Shown here one piece after another: positions 1 through 11,830 of a DNA stretch of 33,269 nt. The stretch is taken from positions 298,648 to 331,916 of the forward strand of contig NW_014577066.1 of NCBI RefSeq assembly GCF_000485595.1, given 5' to 3'. Below the pieces are notes generated by a model. It had not been told where the DNA came from and searched no databases. It saw only the letters and a program-made list of their open reading frames with translations. The DNA comes from Priapulus caudatus. Lineage: Eukaryota; Priapulida; Priapulimorpha; Priapulimorphida; Priapulidae. The position numbers and the translations under genes were made by a program. The stretch's first letter is position 1, and each line of letters opens with the position of its first letter.

Positions 1-61
1 AATCCTCATACTCAAGTGGGCCCGGCGGCCACCTGAAAAAAAGTTAAGCGGCGAAGCCCTG

Positions 62-111
62 CCTAACCATATCAGATAGTTACCAGGGCGTACGTTCCGG
101 TATTACGGACC
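62..111 (+). repeat. dispersed repeat, copy 1 of 2
   Basis: The block starting CCTAACCAT and continuing through AGATAGTTACCAGGGC to GGACC is repeated with few changes at 6087-6135, about 6 kb away. The second copy sits inside a terminal-inverted-repeat element (5913-6181), so this copy is probably a fragment of the same element family. The poly-C tract has replaced or interrupted what follows. Confidence 0.7.
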
Positions 112-184
112 CGCCCCACCCCCCCCCCACCCGCCCCCCCCCGCCCCCCCCCCCCCCTTCCCCCCCCCCCCCCTCCCCCCCCCC
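111..184. repeat. poly-C low-complexity tract
   Basis: This is about 74 bases made almost only of C on the + strand, broken by single A, G and T bases. It has no coding potential. Such tracts collapse or expand easily in assembly, so its exact length is not reliable. It lies directly after the dispersed repeat at 62-111. Confidence 0.95.
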
Positions 185-315
185 TAACTAGGGTATATTC
201 CCAGGAACGTACCCAAGGAGACATGACGTTATCTGCGCTAACTAACGAACAAAAAGGTCGTTTTACGTATTAATGGCTGTATAATATCGTACCGACTGGT
301 AACTATTTTGAGTAT

Positions 316-336
316 GGTTAGGGTTAGGGTTTAGGG
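316..336 (+). repeat. telomere-like TTAGGG patch
   Basis: Roughly three TTAGGG-type hexamers occur in a row, with one extra T in the last. The patch is far too short to be a telomere. Similar patches occur near 6084-6093 (reverse orientation, CCCTAA type) and 17556-17567, each time in or near repeat DNA. Confidence 0.6.
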
Positions 337-461
337 CAGTAGGGCGTAGTTGACATACCTCGCCGACCCGTCGGCGTTACATATACCACAACGATCCCTT
401 CAGCGTAACTAACCGTGCGTGTAGACGAACGGCTGCGCTGCGCTGCACTCACTTGACACAT

Positions 462-536
462 AAAATATATAGTCTATATATTATATATATATATTCATAT
501 ATAAGTATCTATATATACTATATATATTATTTACTC
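462..536. repeat. AT-rich simple repeat
   Basis: About 75 bases are dominated by TA/AT dinucleotides (TATATA runs) with strong self-complementarity. It sits about 25 bases upstream of an ATGGCGGCAGCC motif at 562. It is low-complexity DNA; no function can be read from it. Confidence 0.85.
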
Positions 537-1412
537 GTCGCTCAGTGTGCAGCGGCAAGCCATGGCGGCAGCCAGCCTTTTTGAGCGTATGAGCATTTGG
601 ACGGCAGTTTACAGGGAAATTGTCCGGCCATATTAGCGTGAAAACAGATACTAGAAACATTAAGACTTTGGGTAGTAAATTAATTTTCGAATTTATTTAG
701 CATTATATTTATATTGAACGCTCCAAGTGCCTGTCTGGGTTGGTGCCCATGTGAAATTCAATTGCTATTTATCTTGGAGCACTGTGAGTCGTTTAGTCCT
801 GTAGTTGGCGAACAAAGAACTACCATGTGGTAAGCTAACGGAGGACCTTCTCTTACTAGAAGACTGAGAGATACTCATACAACATAAAAATCATTATGCA
901 TGGCATATTGCTTTCTTTTTAATGACAGTGATACAGTGGTTATGCATGTTGACCTTTTTATAAGGTATGATTCTATGAATAACTTCTACATTGTCTCTCG
1001 GTCTTGTTCACTATAAAGAGGGCAGCTGTGCCACGACAGCGAGTCCTACCTTGCCACAAAGAAATGAAGCGTTCCTCAGCTGCGTCGTCGGTAGACGTAA
1101 TGTGACTGAGGTCGCCCTGGCACGATGCGACAGGAAGATGGATAAACTATGTAAAACTGAAAGATCCTAATTTAATTACATTAGTTTACATTTGCCTTGC
1201 CATCTACACTGACTGTGCGTCACTTGACTGTGAGCGACGGTAATGCAAATTTCCCTTTCACATCTGTATGATTGAAATTGTAGAACGATAACATTTAACA
1301 AACCATCCTTATTGTGTAATTATTTCGTGACCTGCTGTAGAGCCATCCTAGGTTGGTCAGGTGAGACACATTTGGTTGTAGACACGGTACACGTTCACTT
1401 TGTTTGCTTCAG

Positions 1413-3656
1413 CTCGGATGAAGACGGGATTCGATTTAGGCGGTGCCTGAGCAGGAGGATGACGACTATCTTCGATTACTGCCGGCGCCACAGATGGCAA
1501 GATCCGGTTGCCAAAGAAAAGCCGTCGCGAAAGTGGAAGCCAAGTGCCGACCGGGCCGAAGCAGAGAGAGGTGCGAGTTTATCTTCCCTGTTATTAGTCG
1601 TGCCTCGCGGGGAATGACCATCTGTCCACAGCAATGCATTCAGTTTGTCCCGTAAGGGCTCGGCTTATAGCAATTGAGCAGGCAAATGCCTCACATGGCA
1701 TTCCGGGCATGTATCTCGTGTAAAAGCACTAAGTCACATATACTTGCCGCTTCAAAGATCAGCTGAAATTTAGTGATTACGCAATATGGCACCAGTCATT
1801 CTAACGGTATGCGGTGTGGGCAAACTGAATTCGGTGATATGATTTGACAACTGCGCAATATGATAATATTATTTTAAGGGTTTTTTTTTTTTTAACCGTT
1901 TTTGTTGGATTTACGTCTGTTCAGGTTCATCATGCAGCCTAGCCCACCCCTTTTCATATCAATATTGTTGATACTATACAAAACAAAATTTCTTGCGCAA
2001 AACACTGGAGACTCGTCAAGATATGCTTTCAAACTGACTTAATGGCAATATTTGGGGGTATTTAGAGGTTTTGAACACAGCTTCAACAGTATTAGCTGCC
2101 AGTACAGGCCTAGCAAATTTGTTATTCTGGTATCAGATGTAAGTATGTGTTTGTGATTTTTACTTGGCAGGCTCGAGCTACGAGGACAGCGGGAGGAAAA
2201 GAAACGCACAACGAGGTTACAGGAGGAAAAGCGCAAGCCGTGGGGAAGCAAGAAGCGAAGCTGGGAGGAAATGAAGCCAGTAGTGGGGTCGGCTCATTAC
2301 CGTGATCGTTTGTTATCTGTTACTACGTGGCGCAGTGCCAAATGGTAGTAGCGCGCCTGGGGTCTACACACTGACATTGTCATCGTGTGTATGCAAGGCC
2401 AAAACATCCAGTATTTTAATATAGTGTTAAGTTAAGACATGTCTGGAGGGCGCTTAGTATACCTGTTTAATGCCACTGATTTGCATCTATGCCAGAACTT
2501 TGCCCGTACATGCATTCATATGGAAACAATCATAAAAACATTTTTACATTTGGACCATTACACTGTCTAATTTACACGTTGTTGTTGTTTAGATGTCCAT
2601 ACTGATAATATGGAGCAAAAATGTAGACAGCGGTCTAAAGTTGTCTTCCAGGCATGTTCAGGGAGGGGAGGTCCTTTTTTGACCATGAGTTCCTTATCCT
2701 TGTGTAACAGGGAGGAGCCAGGCGCGGATCCGAGAGGAGGAGCAGGTAGAAGAAGAGCACGAGGCATTACCTCGCTATGAAGGAGTTGCTTCACGGTGGA
2801 CAACTGAGGCTTTGACGAGCAAGGCCTGATCTAGGAGTCTCAGTCATTGCTCGAGGAGTTTGTAAACTACGATTCGAAGGTGAGGTTTAAGTACCGCTGT
2901 TCAGAGCCATCACAGCCGCCCTGAGTCACCAGCCTTAACCCAGCTAGGTTGTGTTACAATCTGCCTACCTAACACACTTACTTTTGATAATGGAGATGAT
3001 AATACGTGAGTGCACATATAGGCTATAGCCTGACACGGGTGGCCTGGGCTAGTTAATAGGGTATGGTTCTTTAAGTTTCTTGGAAATTCAGAGGTTGAAG
3101 CTCAAAAGTATTTGATGACTCGCCACTGTAGTAGTAAACCATCAGACACGATAGGAAAAGAGTTTACACTTGGATTCACCTTCTCATCTCTATCAGCTGC
3201 ATTTATCTATTATTATCAGGAAAATGTCCTATCTTCCTATCTTCTTAATCTTATTTCAGTAATGATGAAGATATTACAGATAACGTTTTCATGTTTAACC
3301 AACAAGGGACGTGCATAGAGATCCTGATGTGTATAAGGATCGACAGATTTCCCTGTCTTGCCTATATGTGACTAATATGGATGTGATATTTTTACGTCTG
3401 ACATTACAGGTGCGTTCAGTTCAGAGGACTTGGCTGCTGAATTCAGACTGAGTGCACGGAAGCCATCGATCGTGTGCAGGCGCTGCTGGACAGCTGGCGA
3501 CCTCACAGGGGTTTATGACGATCGCGGCAGTCATCTACATCTCTGAGGAGGAACTTCAAGCAGTTGCCAAATTCAATCCATCAGAGGGGGCGAGTGTCGA
3601 TTGCGGAGGTTGGCCGAAATCCAGGCAATAAGTTTATTAATTTGGTCCGGAGATAG
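1413..3656 (+). CDS. DDRGK1: DDRGK1 (UFBP1) homologue, 3' four exons, frameshifted as given
   Basis: DDRGK1 is an ER-anchored adaptor of the UFM1 ligase UFL1. I see four exons: 1413-1570 (acidic then basic segment), 2171-2279 (charged coiled coil rich in E, K and R), 2711-2879 (REEEQ, EEEHEA, YLAMKE, then SLLEEFVNY) and 3410-3656. The last exon carries EDLAAEF, TGVYDDRG, ISEEELQAVAKF and RGRVSIAEVGR, ending LVRR-stop. These match the conserved C-terminal coiled-coil and PCI/winged-helix region of the family in order and spacing. Acceptors are clean (TTGCTTCAG, ACTTGGCAG, TGTAACAG, CATTACAG); the donor of exon 2171-2279 is weak. Conserved stretches lie in different frames within single exons, so several 1-base insertions or deletions are present. 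The N-terminal membrane anchor was not identified and should lie upstream of 1413. Identity is firm; integrity is doubtful. Confidence 0.88.
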
Positions 3657-3799
3657 ATTCCATGCAAGCTAGCTTCGTAACAAAATTTACAGTGGTATCG
3701 CAGATCACATAGATCTGGGTCAGGTGAAGATTTAGATTGACAGGTATTTTTTCTATTTTCATGTTTTTGATGTAAATCTGTTTAATGTTATTCTCCCAT

Positions 3800-4436
3800 G
3801 TATGTACACAGGTCCCTATTATTCCAACACGAACCCGCCAATGCGAGCACCGAAGGTGTGAGAAGGTAGGACGCACAATTTTCACGACTTTATCAAATCG
3901 CGACTTTCTTTAGAAAAAATGTAAATGTTTTTAATTAAAATACAGTGGGCGATAACGTTTCTAGTTTGTATTGTGTCTTCCGGCGTCTTTGGTTGAAACT
4001 GTCCATCATGTTCTACAGGTATATAGCATATATTCATAATTGTGAGAATTACAGTTTACCACCACGTAAAAAAAATGGCTGCTTTTAATTTTATTCAATC
4101 AGGGTGGGCGGCATTACATCAGTCGAAATCGTGCCGAAATATGGTCATCACTATGACTGCCATTGAACGTGTGGGAAATGTTTAATTTTTACTGTGGCAA
4201 CGGATTTTACTTCCTAACGCTGTCAATATCATCGGACAGTGAAAACATATACAGGGGGGTTAGTACAACAAGTAGTAATACGGGTATGCTGTCATATTTG
4301 TTATTGAGAATCAAAAACTTTCATTGATTCCGGACATTCGTGAAATCTGCGTCTCGCCGTCCTTACTTCTCACACCTTCGGTGCTCGCATTGGGGCGTCT
4401 CGTGTTGGATAATAGGGCCTGTGTATATGTCTACCT
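3800..4436. repeat. inverted repeat with about 95-bp arms
   Basis: The arm at about 3800-3893 read on the minus strand matches 4343-4436 on plus. Both contain CTTCTCACACCTTCGGTGCT followed by a CGTGTTGGATAATAGGG-like stretch. About 450 bases of AT-rich sequence lie between the arms. The left arm lies in the 3' flank of DDRGK1, starting about 145 bases after its stop. The arms explain two short look-alike open frames on opposite strands here. It is probably a foldback or MITE remnant; outer ends and target duplication are not visible. Confidence 0.75.
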
Positions 4437-5912
4437 ACGTGCTAACAGAGACTACACTTAAGATTACCGGTACAAACTTAAACCGACCAGGCTCTCCGAC
4501 TGTTTACACGCGTAGTACACCTCTCGCACAATGTAGTGTTAAGCGAGAAGGGGACTTGTGGCTACGGACAACATGCTCAGATACTACAGAAATTCATTAC
4601 AATTGTGTAAAATTATACTCATTTTGAATGTATTGTTATTTGTAGTATACCCATTTGATTATGTCAACATTGGTGCAAAATAAATTTATTATTCTAATAC
4701 ATGAAATTTACTAGAGATTCCTCATCAATCAAGAGTATTATATATATTATACGGCCATTATTACTAGCTAGTAGTATTAGCTCTTGATGATTATATTGCC
4801 TTTATTTCTTTTTACTAGGTTGATAATTATTACTTAGTTGATATTATCTTCCTACAAGTAGGCCTACGTTACTCCTTTGCTAATATTTTCCCTTCATGAC
4901 ACTTTTGTCTCTTTTACTAATTGATATTGAGAATTTCCCTTCCTTATATTTGCCTATTATGACCCCACAGCACTGTGTCAATTTGTTAGTATGGTTCTTT
5001 TCCAACTCCGGATTCTTACTTACATGTTCTACATGTGCATGCCAAAAAGGCTGGCCAGAGCTGCCCTGTAATATAAGATTGCATGTCTCTATTTATGTGT
5101 ATTCGTTGGTGTCTTTTTTGTAAGTTTCTTAATACAAGCTGATAAACCTCAGCTTATTAATCATATGAATCATCAGACATGGTAAAAATATAGTAAAAAC
5201 GGAATAGTCCTGGCATTGTGAATGTATGGAGTCCAGGACAGATATAAATGCTCAACGTTATACACAGAACAAAATGATTTTTAGGATATATCTTGAAATT
5301 TAATGAGCACCAAATTAAATAATTTTCACAATCTTACAATTTGCCCTATAATTTCAGATATAGCGAACGGTAACATCCCTGGGAATACAAACGATCCGTA
5401 TGTTCAATCTACTGTCTTGTTTCACTGTCATACAAAAGTATGACAACTATTCGATTATTTTTGCCTCCTCCACCAGAGGTTTGATTGACTTTTATGTAAA
5501 CATAAGTACGGGACTTTGTAAACATTATCACATTGTAGCTCTTACCAACACGTGTGAAACTCCCCTACAACTTGGTTGCAAGTTATTATGTTAATAACTG
5601 GTTATCTGTGCTCTTGGTTATTACAATATTGTCTTCAACATTACATTTAAATCCGAAATCATAAAATATGTATTATAGTACATTTAACGTTAATTTTTAC
5701 GTAGTACGGTATGTAGCCTACACCTACCCTCACAACATCACTAGTATATTGTTTACCAAATATTATAGCGATGGAAACAACACGAAAACAAACAAGTGCT
5801 AGTTAAGAAACGACCACTAAATAATAACGTAAAAGGTTTCATTCATTCCATCTCTGGAAAACCCCCAAAAAAAACATGTGCGGGCCGCAGTGTACACGTC
5901 AGTAATGCCGAG
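4437..5912. other. AT-rich intergenic stretch, nothing recognised
   Basis: This is about 1.5 kb of AT-rich DNA downstream of DDRGK1. Short open frames occur on both strands but show no family resemblance and no splice context. An AATAAA at 4679-4684 could serve as a polyadenylation signal on the plus strand, but it is 1 kb past the DDRGK1 stop and inside repeat-flanked DNA. Confidence 0.6.
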
Positions 5913-6181
5913 AGGGTCTATGTCCCCAGGGTACTGCCGGAACGTACCTGGTCAGAGCATATAAAATCAACGTGATTTATATGCTCTGCTGGTTACTATC
6001 TATATATGCCTGGACCGCTCCCCCCCCCTTAGCCTCGCCTCCTCCACTAACGGGTTAGTGAGTCGCCTACGCCTACTCCCTAAAACCCTAACCATTTAGA
6101 TAGTTACCAGGGCTACGTTCGGGTATTACCGGACCTTACAGGGTTACGTTCCGGCCAGTACCCTGGGCGGACAGAGACCCT
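5913..6181. mobile_element. MITE-like element with about 36-bp terminal inverted repeats
   Basis: The left end begins AGGGTCTATGTCC and continues CAGGGTACT, GCCGGAACGTACC. The right end is its imperfect reverse complement, ending in GGACAGAGACCCT. The element is 269 bp and too short to code. It contains CCCTAA-type telomere-like bases at 6084-6093, a copy of the 62-111 repeat, and an inserted 36-bp palindrome. A target-site duplication is not clear. Confidence 0.75.
5953..5988. mobile_element. 36-bp palindromic micro-element, copy A
   Basis: The arms CAGAGCATATAAAATCA and TGATTTATATGCTCTG are near-perfect reverse complements separated by 3 bases. The direct repeat CTGGT flanks it at 5948-5952 and 5989-5993, as expected for an inserted unit. 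It interrupts the left part of the TIR element at 5913-6181. A second copy with the same arms is at 30243-30275. Confidence 0.6.
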
Positions 6182-7014
6182 ATGAGCCATAGTAAATTCG
6201 TTAGGAATTCCGACCCTTGTTGTCTTTACAGGAGAGACTTACACACGCACGACGGTCAGCGCTCTCTCAAGTAAAAACCTTCCAAACAATCTATGCTAGC
6301 TGCCAAACAACTATAAGCCTGCCATAACATCCACATCTATGGAAATAATGCTTGACTACTGTATGAATTTAGTATATAGTGATTAATATAATATTACCCA
6401 TCGAGTTGACATTGGAAAATTCGTAAACGATGGAATATTTCTGCTGATGTTTCAACTTTTATAATTTAATTATTGATAATAAACGCTGGGGCAAATTAAA
6501 ATGCTTACACTGACACTCATGATCTACTTTTCGTTGATAATAAATTTCTATATCAGTATAATCATAAAAACCCTACAATACACATTTACGAAGATCAAAT
6601 AATTTTTGTGACAAAAACGCCGACAATATCCGCACTGATATGCTAAATCCACACTTTGATCAATATTTCACAATATTCAGATCAATGTCTTTCTCAAAAG
6701 TAAACCATGCCAATAAAGAACAACCCACTCCTGCAGTAAAGTGACCAGCTGTTAACTCTAATCATTTTTCAGCAGAATGCTGCATGATTCATTGCGGACA
6801 ACAATCAGAAATGCTAGTTTAAGTTGGGTATACTGCAATCTGTTTTTGCCATTGCTCCCGAATAACTAGATCTGGATGATACAAAGGACAGAGACTATTA
6901 GCAGACTTAATCTCCCTACATGGGAAAATCTCACATTTCACACTGCATCGTGTCCAACATCTCAACGTGTTGCGATTTCGGCAAGTTGAACATAAAAGCC
7001 ATGAAATGGTGATA
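6182..7014. other. intergenic, probable 3' flank of KCTD9
   Basis: This AT-rich DNA lies between the TIR element and the end of the minus-strand gene KCTD9. I see no gene or clear repeat. No convincing minus-strand AATAAA signal stands out close to the KCTD9 stop. Confidence 0.5.
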
Positions 7015-10000
7015 TCACTGCGCCGACGACATTGTCTGTGCTGTACATCGCGTGCAAAGGTGTCCAGCATGAGGTCAAAAGGTTCACACCTTTGCATGCA
7101 TTGGTCTCCGTCGGCAGATTTGCTCTCTTGTAGGTCACGGCCAGATAGATCACAGTTCTGAAAATGTAGATATAGTACACATGCAAAACTGTGCACTTGC
7201 AACATTTGCACGATGCTACGTGCAGCTTCTTTATTTGCTTCTAGTTACCACCGATATTTCAAAATTTTACAACAAAAGCAAAGGCTTGTAAACGATAGAT
7301 CATAAATTACTTACACATTTATTACATGCTAATTGACAAAGGTGAATACAAGGAGTTAGGAGTAACCTACGTTTCCAAAGCCAACCTTCCCTTTGCCAAC
7401 CACTACCCAACCATTTAGACTGTGTACTGACCACGAGACCAAGACATAGGACGATTGCTTCTCCGTAACACAACTACCTTAGCGCTCAGTCCCGCCAGCA
7501 CAAGCTCCCCGCATGGTCACAGTTCTGCAGTTGCGCATTTGCGTAGGATTGGATACGTCGATGAGGTTCACTCCTACCTATTTCTGACTTCCATCCAATC
7601 TGCCAGACTCCTTCATGTTTGCACCTGTGCAAGGACCATCAGCACCAGCTTCGCAGTTGGTGAGACGTTCTAGGATTTGAACCGTAATAAGCTCTGTTTA
7701 TAAATTGCGTCGCATCCATGAAGTCTTACGAAGTCGGCGAGGCAATTTTCTCTCACTTATACTAGTTATTATTCACTATAGAGGCCTTTACATCTTCCAT
7801 GTTGCGCTTCGACTTCCCGCAGGATCTTCGCAAAGTTCACACGCCTTTCAGTGATTGCTCCGCTAGATTTGCACAGAGATCTTTACGCCGAGAGAAGATT
7901 TGCACCTGAAAACAGCAACACATTTCTAGGTTCACATTCAGATGCATACCAATCAGCAGTAACCCCAAACAAAGATGAATAGCAACCTATATTTGACGAG
8001 GGATATTTAGGCCACACACAACATTTGCTAAAACATGTTTTCCTTACTCCCTTATCCTCTCATGACATGTCCAAAGATGATGGAAGACAGATATTACAAA
8101 AAATTATTCAGCATTCGAAGGGCCCATTGGTTAGAAACTAAATTAGTGCTAATATTACGGTTTTCTCGTGTTAGGCCGTTTTTTTGAAACCATTTGCCGT
8201 AATGTTTAAGTTTTTTTATACGCAGTTGTATAGGAGGTCAAGTCAGGATGCAAAATCTTATATATTGACTATTATTACATGATTAGGCTAATTTTGTGTT
8301 TCCGAAAACGAGGCTTTTGATATTAACACTTAATGCCAAATTCAACCCTTTCGCGCTTACTCTAACTCGCTAGTTGACATAGCCCACAGACACAGTATTT
8401 GGATCTTCTGATTGTGCCCATGATTGCCAGAACTTTGCTTGCTTAGCTCAGCAGCATCAACATTGCTATCGCAACTCACGTCAAGGTTTCGAGCCTTGAG
8501 ATCGGCACGTTCCAGAAGCAGCACGAGAGGTTTGCCTGAGCCAGGTTGGCTCCCTGCAGCACTGAGTATTTGAAGTTGATAAATCGTAGATCAAGCTTTG
8601 ATGAATCCCCCTGATAAATTGATGCCCTGCAATTTGTAATAGTAATAAGTACATATACAATATATATAAAATTATATTCAAGAGCATATTAAGTTATCTA
8701 TACTTAATATGCTTTGATTACTTATATAAATATATACATATATACACATTTTTATTTTTATTTATACACATATACCATTTTACCTTTATTAAATGGAATC
8801 TGATAAATACGTTGAATTTATACCTATTTATACGTATACTCATGTTACGTGTATTTCTATCTGTAAATAAGTGTGTAGCCACCTGAAAACTGACGGCCTC
8901 AGTGTGGCTGCGGGCGTTGTGATGAGAGCCTCTATGACATCGCGCCGGCTCCAGTGGAGCTGGTCCCGTCCTGCGACTCTCCTATACCACGACAAGGGTG
9001 AGATAATTGCTTAACTGCTCATGGTCATCCGGGGAGTACTCACGCCACATTCAGCAAGATGAGGTGGCACAGGTGTAGCTACCTGCACCGTCACGGTGCA
9101 CATCTCACCATGCTTATTTCAGACGTATCTTGATTATCTTGGCCTTCATGCACTACATGTATAAGGAGTTATTTTTGCTTGCCTCAGTGTTTCACACCCA
9201 GACTTATATTATAATAGAGATGAGATCAATTCGCAATAGAAATGAGAATGCGGTTCGTTATTCTGTGGTTATCGCAGGCCAGTGCAGTGACATAGTAGAT
9301 TGACTAATGGGACTTGCATCTCACCTCCACCAACGATTCCAGCTGCTAGCTAAGGATTGTAAGCCAAGAATTGGCTTTCTTCCTAGAACACCTGCATGTA
9401 AACAAGACCATTGACATGAAGACTAAGAGCTTAGACTCCGAGTCAATTTCTGATGTAAGTAATTCTTTATAGTAGTGATATGTGACATGGGTGCCGATAT
9501 AATGCTTACAACCAAAAACCAGGTCACAACACCATATTTTAAATGGGTTACTAAGGGTTTCTGAAAATTTTCCAACATTTGTGCTAAACAACCTAAATTT
9601 CTCAATGGCTTGAATTCATCGAGCTAGCCACACAATCAGAATTTTACTGGCAACTACGAAAATAACACTTGAGCTAGGTGACAACTTCCAACACTCTTTT
9701 TTAAATATACTGAACAGAAACTTATTGTCCATTAAATATCGTTAGCAGTATGAAGGCATTAGACTGGTGTCCCTCACCTACAGGATTCACGCCTGCATCC
9801 ATACAATCTGCCCGTGTCGGCAAATAATTAAGGATCGGCTCAAAGTGCCTGGGGCTGCGGTCAATCAGGTAAGCGCCAGAAGGTCGACGCTGTTTCCCAT
9901 GTGGTGCACTCTGATTGTTGCGAACAGTGCGAGCGAGCATGGAGCTTGATCGGCTGCCTTGTTAACGTGCTTCTGCAAGATAAAAATAGAAGCAAGTGCA

Positions 10001-11761
10001 TTTAAAGGCTTACATGTTGTATTACAGGTTGGGATTTATTTTAACTTCACTTACTCAATTTCAACTATTTTATCTACCACTGATTTATCCAAAAAAAATT
10101 AATTACTTATTTAGCACAGATGTTATTCACAATAAACACTGACTATAGAGAAAGGTCTAAATGACCTTATAATTTTTTAGATGCAACATTGTCTTGAACA
10201 TTAACATACACCTACAATTCCATTTAGACTAGAACTGACTGTACAGTCAGGTTCAGTGTTGTCTATACCTCGTTGTGGTAAAGCACTGGCCACCGATGTT
10301 TAGTGTTATCCCAGTCTGCTGAGGCTGGTGGGTCTGAATTTTAGCCGTCCCGTTTGCCGGGATACCAGAACATGTTTCGTCTCTTTTACCTTACAAACAC
10401 ATAAAAACATGCAGAAACAGGCACAATATTCCTCTGATATATTTCAGAATAGTTCTGAAAGGTAACTAACGGATCCCGATTACATACACAACAGCGCACA
10501 ATGAGTGAGAATATGTGAACAACAGCACAAAAGTTCTGTAAAACTTACCACAATCCATATAAGTAGATCTGAAACAGCTATACAATCTATGAAATATCCA
10601 GACTATTTTTATACTCGTTATACCAAATGAGTACAAAGTATGCAACACACGTGATGGCATTACATACTATACTCACCAAAGAAAGACTCGCCTTCTGATA
10701 CAAATATTACCTCATCATCACTGTAATCATAAAGGCAAACATTATATTGTTATTTTTTTACAAACTATATAGGCAAACTGATAGCTTTACTATACTTGCA
10801 CACTTTGATCTTAAATAGTAATACTTTATATAATAGATCAACACAGTCATGCCGTAGTAGTTGCTATTTCATTATTCCCATATGTAATAGATCAAACAAG
10901 AAAATGACTAGATTCAATATACCTTGTCAATACAAGTTCAATGCCTTGGTAAAGTGTCATTAATGTGTCACAAGTTATTATATTAGTAGCACTGTCACAA
11001 TGGTGATACAATGCGCACTGCCTGCCGTAAGTTTTTTTTAGAAGTTTACTGAGATCTACTGCTCAAATCCACAGGATGAATAGGATAGACAGACATATAT
11101 ACAGATAGTTAACTGGCTTGTTGGGGGATACTCACTGCCGTTCATCAAACTCACCCTGAGCACATCCAAATCCTCAATCAGTCCACCACCAGTGTGTATC
11201 AACTTGCAAGCTGTTATGCCCAATTTTTCGCCTGGCTGTTTCGAAAAGTCTTTCAATGCTGGACGGCACACACACAACCTGATTGTGCAAAAAATATTGC
11301 TGTATACAGAGGATAAGCATTTCTGACATATTTCCTATTACAGACTAACTGACACTAGCTAACATAGACATATGCACACACACACACACACACACACATA
11401 CTGATGAATATCAGTAATTAAACCAGCCACATAAACAGCATGCAGATAGTTCACATATTATAGCACCTATTCTATTCAAGACTACGTAACAGCATAACAT
11501 AAATTAAATGATGTGATTCCTTTCTCTAAGTAAAAGTGAGTGTCTCTATGATGACAATTAATAGCCACATAAGAGAAGCCATCTGTGCTATAGGTGGTGC
11601 ACATAGCTTTCATATTCGAATCCTCTAGCTGGCATATAACTGTAATGTACACCAACAATTCTTTTTACTAGGGCATCTGATGAGGGCATTAGGTTCGAAT
11701 TCATACAAACCTTTCCTTCTGACTCTATGTTTCCATTTACAACCAGTGTTACTCTCTTCAT
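7015..11761 (-). CDS. KCTD9: KCTD9 homologue (BTB/pentapeptide-repeat Cul3 adaptor), twelve exons, frameshifted as given
   Basis: KCTD9 is a substrate adaptor for Cul3 ubiquitin ligases. Exons in transcript order on minus: 11761-11711 (ATG, MKRVTLVVNG, clean frame), 11278-11155 (VVCVPSSIERLFE, GGLIEDLDVL: N-terminal KHA-like fold), 10720-10677 (DDEVIFVSEGE), 10333-10269 (ADW, ITLNIGGQCFTTT: start of BTB), 9972-9778 (SMLAR, GAYLIDRSPRHFEPILNYL), 9391-9325, 9082-9044, 8970-8883 (SRRDVIEALITTP), 8626-8480 (KLDLRFINFK, LQGANLAQANLSCC, ERADLKARNLD: pentapeptide repeats), 7905-7792, 7624-7478 (GANMKESGRLDGSQ, GVNLIDV), and 7157 to about 7015 (NCDLSGRDLQE, TPLHAM near the C terminus). Order and content follow the family from end to end and splice sites are mostly canonical. 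Most exons carry one or more 1-base shifts, many at homopolymers (10310-10312, 8607-8611, 11224-11228). The stop position and the acceptor near 8970/8980 are approximate. Confidence 0.9.
8683..8713. repeat. short inverted repeat in a KCTD9 intron
   Basis: The 12-base arms AGCATATTAAGT and ACTTAATATGCT are exact reverse complements around a 7-base loop. The unit lies just upstream, in transcript terms, of the exon at 8626. Its outer bases resemble the ends of the 36-bp palindrome at 5953, but no flanking direct repeat is visible, so a relation is not established. Confidence 0.6.
11375..11398. repeat. (CA)n microsatellite
   Basis: There are twelve perfect CA repeats in the first-to-second exon intron of KCTD9. 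Confidence 0.95.
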
Positions 11762-11830
11762 CCTGAATAAATAAAAATCATAATAAGATCACAATTGTTT
11801 TAATAATACACAATTACACATATCACTACC

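Noticed and set aside
316-336. True telomere end
   Set aside because: Only about three hexamers, internal, and similar patches lie inside transposon-like DNA.
6819-7211. 130-codon minus open frame as a separate gene
   Set aside because: Its first part is the last exon of KCTD9 (NCDLSGRDLQE); the rest is frameshifted C terminus and flank.
7015-11761. Programmed +1 frameshifting as the reason for the broken KCTD9 frame
   Set aside because: The shifts lie in different sequence contexts and in both directions, several at homopolymers, and the neighbouring PTCD3 has none. Base error or decay is simpler.
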